DNA of 6,904 nucleotides from CAYJPK01 sp964372035 (GTDB taxonomy: Bacteria; Desulfobacterota; Desulfovibrionia; Desulfovibrionales; Desulfovibrionaceae), in the NCBI GenBank assembly GCA_964372035.1, contig CAYJPK010000098.1:1-6904 (forward strand). The letters run 5' to 3'. The position numbers were made by a program, and so were the translations under genes. Shown here piece after piece: positions 1 to 5,246 of the stretch; position 1 is the first letter of the stretch, and each line of letters begins with the position of its first letter. Below the pieces are notes generated by a model. The model was not told where the DNA came from. It saw nothing but the letters and a program-made list of their open reading frames with translations, and ran no database searches.

Positions 1-15
1 TTGCGTACATAAAGC

Positions 16-40
16 TACTATTAAGTATCTATTGCAAAAC
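16..40. repeat. Degenerate copy of the TTAAG..ATTGC..AAA repeat motif downstream of ntrX
   Basis: Positions 21-40 read TTAAGTAT, then CTAT, then TGCAAAAC. This is the tail motif of the palindrome modules found at 1811-1826 and 6850-6865, carrying a 4-nt insertion. The 13-mer TACTATTAAGTAT at 16-28 is also found on the opposite strand at 1845-1857, next to the end of the 150-bp element. The window begins with TTGCGT, which resembles the terminal bases of that element. Repeat-derived DNA therefore probably continues to the left of the window. The 48 bases after the ntrX stop show no clear intrinsic terminator. Confidence 0.35.
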
Positions 41-48
41 ACCACAAA

Positions 49-1446
49 TTATTCTTGTATCTGCTTTAATTTACGGTGCAAATACGAACGCTCAAGCCCA
101 ACTAACTCCGCAAGTTTAGTGACATTTCCACCGCATTCATCTAATTTTTGTGCCAAATAATAAGCCTCAAAGCTATTGCGTGCCGTTTTATAATCAAGTT
201 CAGTAAAATCGGGGGTTTGCATCTTATGTATGTCTTGCAGTTCTTGTCCCTTGCAAATAGCATCTTGTAAATTACTATTAGCCTGCATAGGCTTAAAAGC
301 ATTTTTCATTTCGCTTGGTAAATCAGCAAGTTGGACTGTTTTTGCACTAAATAAAATATTCATGCGCTCAACAAAATTTTTAAGCTCTCTAACATTTCCA
401 AACCAGCTATAATTTTGCAAAGCACTAATTACATCATCAGAAAACTTTGCAGGATTTGAGGTGTTTTTGTTAAACTCTTGAATTAAAAGAGTAATGTCAG
501 AGCTTCTCTCACGAAGTGGCGGCAGATGCAAGGGCATCACGCAAAGGCGATAATATAAATCCTGTCTAAATTCCCCTTTGTTTATAGCCTCTTCAAGGTT
601 TTTATTCGTTGCCGCAATAACACGCACATCGACCTTTATCGTCTTAGTTCCGCCGACACGCTCAAAGCTTTGTTCTTGCAAAATTCTTAAAATTCGAGCC
701 TGTGTCTTTAGGCTCATGTCGGCAATTTCATCTAAAAATAAAGTCCCTTGATGTGCCATTTCAAAGCGTCCAATACGCTTTTCATTTGCCCCAGTGAAAG
801 CACCTTTTTCATGCCCAAAAAGCTCACTTTCAATAAGCTCTTCAGGAATTGCCGCACAGTTAACTGCAACTAACGGATAGTCTAAACGCTGGCTATGTTT
901 ATGAATATGCTTTGCACAGAGTTCTTTCCCAGTGCCATTTTCACCAGTTAAAAGCACCCAAGCATCACTTTGCGCAACCTTGGTCAGCGTTTCTTTAAAC
1001 TCTAACATAATACTAGACTTTCCAGTTAGCTCATTGTCACTTGGAATTGCAGCTAGCAAAGCTTGATTTTTACGTTTTAAAATATTTAATTCAAGCCCAC
1101 GCTTAACAACTAGCAAAACCTTATCCAGCGAAAGTGGTTTTTCAATAAAATCATATGCACCAAGGCGAATTGCCGAAACCGCAGTTTCAATTGTGCCATG
1201 ACCAGAAATCATAACAATTGGTAAGTTTTGGTGAGTAGCATGAATTTTTTCGAGAGCTTCCATGCCGTCCATTTTCTTCATCCAAATATCAAGAAATACA
1301 AGGTCAGGATTTACATTGTCAAGCATTTCAATGCCTTGTTCCGCTGATTCGGCATCGTAAACTTCATAGCCCTCGTCCTCTAAAATTCCACGAAGCGAAA
1401 TACGGATTGGCTCTTCATCATCTATTATAAATATTTTATGTTTCAT
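49..1446 (-). CDS. ntrX: NtrX-type sigma-54-dependent response regulator
   Basis: A 465-residue cytoplasmic transcription activator of the NtrC/NtrX class. An N-terminal receiver (about 1-120) has the acidic pair D9/D10, phospho-acceptor D53, S81 and K103. A central AAA+ ATPase domain (about 138-375) has Walker A GENGTGKE at 168-175, the sigma-54 contact loop GAFTGA at 215-220, Walker B GTLFLDE at 234-240, a candidate arginine finger at R300 and NVREL at 351-355. A C-terminal Fis-type helix-turn-helix follows (about 437-463). The stretches MISGHGTIETAVSAI and LERSYLHRKLK are closer to NtrX than to NtrC, so it should respond to an NtrY-like sensor kinase, which is not in the window. The length is normal for the family. 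The usual YxWPGNVREL has F for P at 349. The start is fixed by the receiver N-terminus, yet the preceding bases are a run of A with no Shine-Dalgarno, and a palindrome array begins 12 bases upstream. The target genes are unknown. Confidence 0.92.
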   Translation of the reverse strand: MKHKIFIIDDEEPIRISLRGILEDEGYEVYDAESAEQGIEMLDNVNPDLVFLDIWMKKMDGMEALEKIHATHQNLPIVMISGHGTIETAVSAIRLGAYDFIEKPLSLDKVLLVVKRGLELNILKRKNQALLAAIPSDNELTGKSSIMLEFKETLTKVAQSDAWVLLTGENGTGKELCAKHIHKHSQRLDYPLVAVNCAAIPEELIESELFGHEKGAFTGANEKRIGRFEMAHQGTLFLDEIADMSLKTQARILRILQEQSFERVGGTKTIKVDVRVIAATNKNLEEAINKGEFRQDLYYRLCVMPLHLPPLRERSSDITLLIQEFNKNTSNPAKFSDDVISALQNYSWFGNVRELKNFVERMNILFSAKTVQLADLPSEMKNAFKPMQANSNLQDAICKGQELQDIHKMQTPDFTELDYKTARNSFEAYYLAQKLDECGGNVTKLAELVGLERSYLHRKLKQIQE

Positions 1447-1458
1447 TTTTTTTTAGTT

Positions 1459-1595
1459 GTGGCTTAGCCACTTTTGTATTGATTTGTTTATATTTATATT
1501 TTTTTGTGGCTCATGCCACTTTTTTATTTTTCTGTTTATATTTATATTTATTTGTGGCTCATGCCACTTTTTTATTTTTTTTGTGGCTTAGCCAC
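1459..1595. repeat. Tandem array of GTGGC/GCCAC palindromes upstream of ntrX
   Basis: Four short palindromes start at 1459 (GTGGCTTAGCCAC), 1506 (GTGGCTCATGCCAC), 1554 (same as 1506) and 1583 (same as 1459). The first three are 47 and 48 bases apart. They are separated by similar T-rich spacers containing GTTTATATTTATAT, so they form a tandem repeat of roughly 48-nt units. The last comes after a shortened spacer and opens module R1. Two loops, TTA and TCAT, alternate on an unchanged 5-bp stem. On the minus strand the array lies immediately 5' of the ntrX start, so it is either in the ntrX leader or in its promoter region. No transposase or coding potential is visible. Confidence 0.8.
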
Positions 1596-1826
1596 GTCGT
1601 GACTTGTCACGTTGTGACATCGTCACTTTTGTTGTTTATTTAAGCTGTTGAAGCCTTAAGTATTGCAANNNNNNNNNNNNNNNNNNNNNNNNNNNNNNNN
1701 NNNNNNNNNNNNNNNNNNNNNNNNNNNNNNNNNNNNNNNNNNNNNNNNNNNNNNNNNNNNNNNNNNNNGTGACATCGTCACTTTTGTTGTTTATTTAAGC
1801 TGTTGAAGCCTTAAGTATTGCAAAAC
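1583..1826 (+). repeat. Three-palindrome repeat module, copy R1 (interrupted by the N gap)
   Basis: The order is GTGGCTTAGCCAC (1583-1595), 3-nt spacer, GTGACTTGTCAC (1599-1610), 3-nt spacer, GTGACATCGTCAC (1614-1626). A T-rich tail follows and ends in CCTTAAGTATTGCAAAAC. If the 55-nt duplication flanking the gap is collapsed, the module is 89 nt. It then aligns with copy R2 at 6778-6865 (88 nt) with about 77 identical positions by hand count. All palindrome arms are identical between copies; differences fall in spacers, the third loop and the tail. It belongs to the intergenic repeat class (REP-like), but I cannot name a family. Confidence 0.75.
1669..1768. other. Assembly gap of 100 N, probably artificial
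   Basis: Exactly 100 N. The 55 bases ending flush at the left edge of the gap (1614-1668) are identical to the 55 bases starting flush at its right edge (1769-1823). A 55-nt flush overlap is what contigs from a de Bruijn assembler using k=55 share at a graph branch. Module R2 runs through the equivalent position without interruption. The simplest reading is that the two sides overlap and there is little or no missing sequence, although a longer unresolved repeat cannot be excluded. Confidence 0.9.
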
Positions 1827-1856
1827 AGCTTACATTGTATTTTTATACTTAATAGT

Positions 1857-2006
1857 AACGCAAAACTCAAATTCTGTCACTCTGAGGTGGCTCATGCCAC
1901 CGTGAGAGTCCATGCCTTTAAAATTTTTATTAGAGTCGCTTTGCTCCATGGATTGCCGCGTCGTCGCAAGCTTCTCCTCGCAATGACAAAGCTTGAGTTT
2001 TGCGTT
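1857..2006. repeat. 150-bp element with 14-bp terminal inverted repeats (MITE/REP-like)
   Basis: The ends AACGCAAAACTCAA (1857-1870) and TTGAGTTTTGCGTT (1993-2006) are perfect inverted repeats. Just inside them lie TCTGTCAC on the left and GCAATGAC on the right. The interior holds a hairpin, GGTGGC-TCAT-GCCACC at 1886-1901, flanked by the complementary ACTCT (1879-1883) and AGAGT (1905-1909). The minus strand reads GTCATTGCGAGG, then GCGGCAATCC, the pattern of the widespread GTCATTGCGAG...GCAATCC intergenic repeats of many bacteria (from memory, not searched). I see no target-site duplication and no transposase. Short open frames through it, on both strands, are products of the repeat and not genes. 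Confidence 0.65.
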
Positions 2007-2041
2007 GCCATAAAATAAACTCACTAAGTAACACAATAAAA

Positions 2042-2070
2042 GTGGCTAAGCCACCTTTGGCAATGCTTAA
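2042..2070 (-). repeat. Inverted partial copy of the palindrome module
   Basis: GTGGCTAAGCCAC at 2042-2054 is the reverse complement of the GTGGCTTAGCCAC palindrome seen at 1459, 1583 and 6778. It is adjacent to 2056-2070, whose reverse complement, TTAAGCATTGCCAAA, matches the module tail TTAAGTATTGCAAAA except at two positions. The two parts are in swapped order relative to R1 and R2 and lack the GTGAC palindromes. This is therefore a rearranged or fragmentary copy. Confidence 0.5.
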
Positions 2071-2082
2071 CATACACAAAGC

Positions 2083-2117
2083 CAAAACAAAGGAGGAACT
2101 TGTTCGCCTTTGTTTTG
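2083..2117 (-). terminator. Long hairpin, probable terminator of ahbB (possibly bidirectional)
   Basis: The arms CAAAACAAAGG (2083-2093) and CCTTTGTTTTG (2107-2117) are perfectly complementary. Inside them GAAC (2096-2099) pairs with GTTC (2102-2105) across a TT loop. This leaves only a small 2:1 internal mismatch in a 35-nt hairpin. On the minus strand it starts 43 bases beyond the ahbB stop codon and its 3' arm is T-rich (TTTGTTTT), as expected for an intrinsic terminator. The symmetrical arms mean it could work on both strands. No separate long T-tract follows, so confidence is moderate. Confidence 0.5.
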
Positions 2118-2160
2118 CTAAAGCTATTATTCACTGCGTTCATACTAAAGTTCTAGGGTG

Positions 2161-2634
2161 TTACTCAAAATACCGCATAGAAATTTTCTTAAGCTCCTCT
2201 TCACTTTCTAAGATTGCGTAATCATTAGGTAAACCAAGTTCAATAAGCTCATTCACTACTTCATTGCACTCATTATCATTTCGCCCATGAATCATAGTAT
2301 ATAAGGTGTACTGCCAGTCAAGCGCATCACTAGGTCTAAAGTAACAATGTGAGATATTACTATGGCTTGCAGCAATTTTCCCAAGATTTTGAGCCTCTTC
2401 TTCGAGTACGCACCAAGCCACCATAGCATTATGATTCCAGCCTGCTTTTTGATGTTTAATGCTAGCTCCAAATCTTCGTATTATATTATTATCTTTGAGT
2501 TTTTGTAATAGGTTTATAACAAATCTCTCATTAGTGCCAACTTGATCAGCTATATCCTTATAAGGCGTGAGCGAATCAGGCAAATCATTTTGCACAATTT
2601 TTAAGATTTGTTTTTCAATTTCGCTAAAGTTCAT
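2161..2634 (-). CDS. ahbB: Siroheme decarboxylase subunit AhbB (Lrp/AsnC-fold)
   Basis: A 157-residue cytoplasmic protein of the AhbA/AhbB (NirD/L/G/H-related) family. With AhbA it decarboxylates siroheme to 12,18-didecarboxysiroheme in the alternative heme pathway of sulfate reducers and archaea. Residues about 1-55 form an AsnC-type winged helix (MNFSEIEKQILKIVQNDL). Then come the family signature RRFGASIKHQKAGWNHNAMV (53-72) with H61, SHCYFRPSD (95-103) and YTMIHGR (112-118), and a C-terminal KKISMRYF. These favour AhbB over AhbA and separate it from true Lrp/AsnC regulators. The start at 2634 is chosen because GGAGA lies 6 bases upstream and homology begins there. A longer in-frame version from 2709 adds 25 residues with no family resemblance. 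ahbA is not adjacent. The gene diverges from gap. The split between AhbA and AhbB roles is by motif recall only. Confidence 0.85.
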   Translation of the reverse strand: MNFSEIEKQILKIVQNDLPDSLTPYKDIADQVGTNERFVINLLQKLKDNNIIRRFGASIKHQKAGWNHNAMVAWCVLEEEAQNLGKIAASHSNISHCYFRPSDALDWQYTLYTMIHGRNDNECNEVVNELIELGLPNDYAILESEEELKKISMRYFE

Positions 2635-2640
2635 GTTAAT

Positions 2641-2645
2641 TCTCC
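2641..2645 (-). promoter_or_regulatory. Ribosome binding site fixing the ahbB start
   Basis: On the minus strand GGAGA is followed by six bases (ATTAAC) and the ATG at 2634-2632. The upstream in-frame ATG at 2709 has no comparable site, so this decides the start. Confidence 0.75.
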
Positions 2646-2702
2646 AATAGTTATGATAAACAAAAGAATAATGTGTTTTTAGTTTGCTAGCTATATTTTT
2701 TC

Positions 2703-2731
2703 TTGTCAATCTTTATTTTTTGTTTTAGTAT
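2703..2731 (+). promoter_or_regulatory. Candidate sigma-70 promoter of gap
   Basis: TTGTCA (2703-2708, five of six consensus bases) is followed 17 bases later by TAGTAT (2726-2731, four of six). This would start transcription near 2738 and give a leader of roughly 55 bases containing the direct repeat at 2750-2779. The region is very AT-rich, so chance matches are likely. The opposite strand carries a perfect TTGACA at 2709-2704 facing ahbB, but without a convincing -10 at the right distance. Confidence 0.35.
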
Positions 2732-2749
2732 GTTTTCAAGGAAAAATTT

Positions 2750-2779
2750 TAACTTAAATAGATTAAAATAACTTAAATA
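2750..2779 (+). repeat. 11-bp direct repeat in the gap leader
   Basis: TAACTTAAATA occurs at 2750-2760 and again at 2769-2779. The start-to-start distance is 19 bases, close to two helical turns. The second copy ends just before the gap Shine-Dalgarno. It could be a tandem operator or simply AT-rich sequence. Confidence 0.45.
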
Positions 2780-2782
2780 ATC

Positions 2783-2787
2783 GAGGA
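2783..2787 (+). promoter_or_regulatory. Ribosome binding site of gap
   Basis: GAGGA ends five bases before the ATG at 2793, a standard Shine-Dalgarno that supports the annotated start. Confidence 0.75.
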
Positions 2788-2792
2788 AAACA

Positions 2793-3806
2793 ATGAAAAA
2801 AATTAAAGTTGGTATCAATGGTTTTGGACGTATTGGCCGTCAGGTGTTTCGTGCATTTGCTAATGAATATAAAGATTCTGTAGAAGTTGTTGCGATTAAC
2901 GACTTATATGATGCTAAGTCAAATTTCCATTTATTAGAGTATGATAGCAATTATGGTCGTGCTAACTTAAACCCTGTTGTTGAGGGTGATAATGTAAAAG
3001 TTGGCGATTGGAATGTTCATTGTTTTGCTGAGCGTGACCCAAAAAATTTAAAATGGGGCGATTACGGAGTAGATATTGTTATTGAATCAACAGGTATTTT
3101 CCGTTCTGCAAAAGAAGCTCAAGTTCATGTTGATAATGGCGCTAAAAAAGTAATCATCACAGCTCCAGCAAAAGACCAAGATAAGACTATTGTTATGGGT
3201 GTAAACGATAATGAATACGATCCAGCAAAGCATCATATTGTATCAAATGCATCATGCACAACTAACTGCCTTGCTCCAGTTGCTAAGACTATCAACGATA
3301 AATTTGGCATTAAAAGCGGCGTAATGACTACAGTTCACGCATATACTAATGACCAACGTATCTTAGACATGGCTCATAGTGATTTACGTCGTGCACGTGC
3401 TGCAGCTTGTAGCATTATCCCAACTTCAACAGGTGCTGCGCAAGCAGTTGCTGAAGTAATTCCAGAGCTTAAGGGCAAATTTACAGGTTATGCACTTCGT
3501 GTGCCAACTCCAACAGTATCAGTAGTTGACTTTACTGGTATTTTAGAAAAAGAAACAACAACTGAAGAAATCCGCAAGGTTTTAAAAGAAGCAGCAGAAG
3601 GTCCACTTAAAGGCATTATGGCATTTAGTGAATTACCGCTTGTATCAATGGATTTCAAGGGCGACAGCCACTCTTCAATTGTTGATGCACAATACTGCAC
3701 AGTTCAAGACGGCACCTTAACAAAACTCGTTTCATGGTATGATAATGAGTGGGGCTATTCTTGTCGTGTATGTGATTTAACTTGCTTAATGGCTAAATCA
3801 TTATAA
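2793..3806 (+). CDS. gap: Glyceraldehyde-3-phosphate dehydrogenase, phosphorylating
   Basis: A 337-residue cytoplasmic enzyme of full family length. It interconverts glyceraldehyde 3-phosphate and 1,3-bisphosphoglycerate with NAD and phosphate in glycolysis and gluconeogenesis. The N-terminal Rossmann fold begins GINGFGRIGR (8-17), and an acidic residue in AINDL (D37) at the end of the second strand predicts NAD preference. The catalytic segment SNASCTTNCLAP (151-162) has nucleophile C155 and base H182 in VHAYTNDQ. Phosphate-binding TSTGAAQAV (211-219), the S-loop and the conserved WYDNEWGYS (315-323) are all present. Nothing is truncated or missing. A Shine-Dalgarno precedes the start and an intrinsic terminator follows the stop, so it probably forms a single-gene transcript, with possible read-through into gcvPA. 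It is divergent from ahbB. Confidence 0.97.
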   Translation: MKKIKVGINGFGRIGRQVFRAFANEYKDSVEVVAINDLYDAKSNFHLLEYDSNYGRANLNPVVEGDNVKVGDWNVHCFAERDPKNLKWGDYGVDIVIESTGIFRSAKEAQVHVDNGAKKVIITAPAKDQDKTIVMGVNDNEYDPAKHHIVSNASCTTNCLAPVAKTINDKFGIKSGVMTTVHAYTNDQRILDMAHSDLRRARAAACSIIPTSTGAAQAVAEVIPELKGKFTGYALRVPTPTVSVVDFTGILEKETTTEEIRKVLKEAAEGPLKGIMAFSELPLVSMDFKGDSHSSIVDAQYCTVQDGTLTKLVSWYDNEWGYSCRVCDLTCLMAKSL

Positions 3807-3837
3807 TAGTTAAGTTACTACAATAATAAGGTAATTG

Positions 3838-3883
3838 CGGGAAAGCTCAAGTGTTAATTTGAGTTTTCCCGTCATGTTTTTTT
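3838..3883 (+). terminator. Intrinsic terminator after gap
   Basis: CGGGAAAGCTCAA (3838-3850) pairs with TTGAGTTTTCCCG (3859-3871). This makes a 13-bp stem with one G-U pair and an 8-nt loop, followed after five bases by seven T (3877-3883). It begins 31 bases after the gap stop and ends 31 bases before gcvPA. It therefore separates the two transcription units, at least in part. Confidence 0.8.
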
Positions 3884-3914
3884 AAAAGTATAACGAGTTT
3901 AAACAGGATTATTT

Positions 3915-5246
3915 ATGCCATACATTCCTCATACTCCGGCTCAAACACAAGAAATGCTTGACATTATTGGTGTTAAAACGCTTGACGACTTATTTTATGA
4001 AATAAGCGAAGACATGCGTCCAAAGAGTTTTGATGTTGGTTCTGGTATGACAGAGCTTGAGCTCATGTCACATATGCGTGATTTGTCACATAAAAACAAG
4101 GTAGACCTAATTTCATTTTTAGGTGGCGGGTTTTATAATCACTATATTCCTCCAACTGTTGATTTAATTACATCACGCTCTGAATTTTATACAGCCTACA
4201 CACCTTACCAAGCCGAAAGCTCACAGGGCACACTCCAAGCTATTTTTGAGTTTCAGAGTTCAGTTTGTCGTTTATTTGAGATGGATTGCGCCAATGCTTC
4301 AGTATATGATGGCGGTTCTGCACTTTTTGAAGGCTCAATGATGGCAGTTCGTGCAACTGGTCGTAATAAGTTGGTTGTTGACGGTAGCTTGAATCCGATT
4401 TGGTACAGAATGTTAAAGGATTATGCGGCTAACTTAGAAATTGAATTTGTGCATGTTGAGCATGTAAATGGTCAGAGCGACATTAATGATTTCAAGAAAA
4501 ATATTGATGAAAACTGTGCAGCAGTAATTACACAAAATCCTAATTTCTTTGGCAGTATTCAAGATTTTACAGAGCTTTTTGCCTATGCAAAAGAAAAGGG
4601 TGCGATTAGTATAATCAGCGTTAACCCTGTTATGCAATCTGTTTTAAAAACACCTGGTGAAATGGGTGCTGATATTGCAGTTGCTGATGGTCAAGGTATT
4701 GGATTAACTTTATCTTTTGGCGGTCCTTATCTTGGAATTATGACTTGCACAAAGAAAATGGTACGCCAATTACCGGGTCGTATTGCAGGTCGCACAGTTG
4801 ATGTTGACGGCAAAACAGCTTACGTTTTGACTTTACAAGCTCGTGAACAGCATATTCGCCGTGCAAAAGCGACTTCAAATATTTGCTCTAACCAAGCTCT
4901 TTGTGCGCTTCGTGCTGTTATTCACATGGCACTGCTTGGCAAAGAAGGCATGATTTCAACAGCAGAAATTTCAATGAACATGGCAAGATATGCTCTTGAA
5001 AACTTGCTTAAAATTGATGGCGTGAAATTATTAAATGATGCTCCATTTGGCTATGAATTTGCGATTACTTTACCAAAAAGTGCGAAAGAAGTAGTTGATG
5101 CATTAATGGATAAAAAATTATTAGCTGGTGTAGCTTTATCTAAATATTATAATGGCATGGATAATGCTTTGCTAATTGCTTGTACTGAATTAACCACAAA
5201 GGCGCAAGTTGACTTACTTTGCAAAGAATTACGAGGTGCATTATGA
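3915..5246 (+). CDS. gcvPA: Glycine decarboxylase (P-protein) alpha subunit GcvPA
   Basis: 443 residues, normal for subunit 1 of the two-subunit P-protein. With GcvPB it forms the PLP-dependent glycine dehydrogenase (decarboxylating). This releases CO2 from glycine and passes the aminomethyl group to the lipoyl arm of GcvH. Family landmarks in order are FLGGGFYNHYIPPTVD (68-83), YTPYQAESSQGTLQAIFEFQ (95-114), GGSALFEGSMMA (133-144), FGGPYLGIM (268-276), PGRIAGRTVD (287-296) and LTLQAREQHIRRAKATSNIC (305-324). The PLP lysine is expected in the partner. AGGA lies six bases before the ATG, supporting the start. The stop overlaps the gcvPB start by 4 bp, implying coupled translation and equal subunit amounts. 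No glycine riboswitch fits in the 108 bases upstream. gcvT, gcvH and lpd are not in the window. Confidence 0.96.
   Translation: MPYIPHTPAQTQEMLDIIGVKTLDDLFYEISEDMRPKSFDVGSGMTELELMSHMRDLSHKNKVDLISFLGGGFYNHYIPPTVDLITSRSEFYTAYTPYQAESSQGTLQAIFEFQSSVCRLFEMDCANASVYDGGSALFEGSMMAVRATGRNKLVVDGSLNPIWYRMLKDYAANLEIEFVHVEHVNGQSDINDFKKNIDENCAAVITQNPNFFGSIQDFTELFAYAKEKGAISIISVNPVMQSVLKTPGEMGADIAVADGQGIGLTLSFGGPYLGIMTCTKKMVRQLPGRIAGRTVDVDGKTAYVLTLQAREQHIRRAKATSNICSNQALCALRAVIHMALLGKEGMISTAEISMNMARYALENLLKIDGVKLLNDAPFGYEFAITLPKSAKEVVDALMDKKLLAGVALSKYYNGMDNALLIACTELTTKAQVDLLCKELRGAL

Noticed and set aside
230..412. Short plus-strand open frame inside ntrX
   Set aside because: It is antisense to a well-supported gene, with no start signal or recognisable protein.
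1459..1595. CRISPR array
   Set aside because: Repeats of 13-14 nt with near-identical low-complexity T-rich spacers, and no cas genes; the spacers are themselves repeated.
1818..2221. Three overlapping short open frames (1818-2018 plus, 1830-2036 minus, 2000-2221 plus)
   Set aside because: The first two run through the inverted-repeat element and have repeat-derived translations. The third crosses a hairpin and the ahbB 3' end. None has a credible ribosome site or family resemblance.
2161..2709. Lrp/AsnC transcription regulator with 182 residues
   Set aside because: The core carries the siroheme decarboxylase signature rather than a ligand-binding regulator domain. The 25 extra N-terminal residues lack family similarity and a ribosome site.
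3488..3700. Minus-strand open frame inside gap
   Set aside because: It is a shadow of the conserved GAPDH reading frame.
3884..3914. Promoter of gcvPA (TATAAC at 3889-3894)
   Set aside because: There is no matching -35 at 16-18 bases; that position lies inside the gap terminator stem. A promoter or read-through must exist but is not identifiable.
3807..3914. Glycine riboswitch before gcvPA
   Set aside because: The interval is only 108 bases and is largely occupied by the terminator; no aptamer-like conserved elements are visible.
4434..4637. Minus-strand open frame inside gcvPA
   Set aside because: It is a shadow frame of a strongly conserved enzyme.
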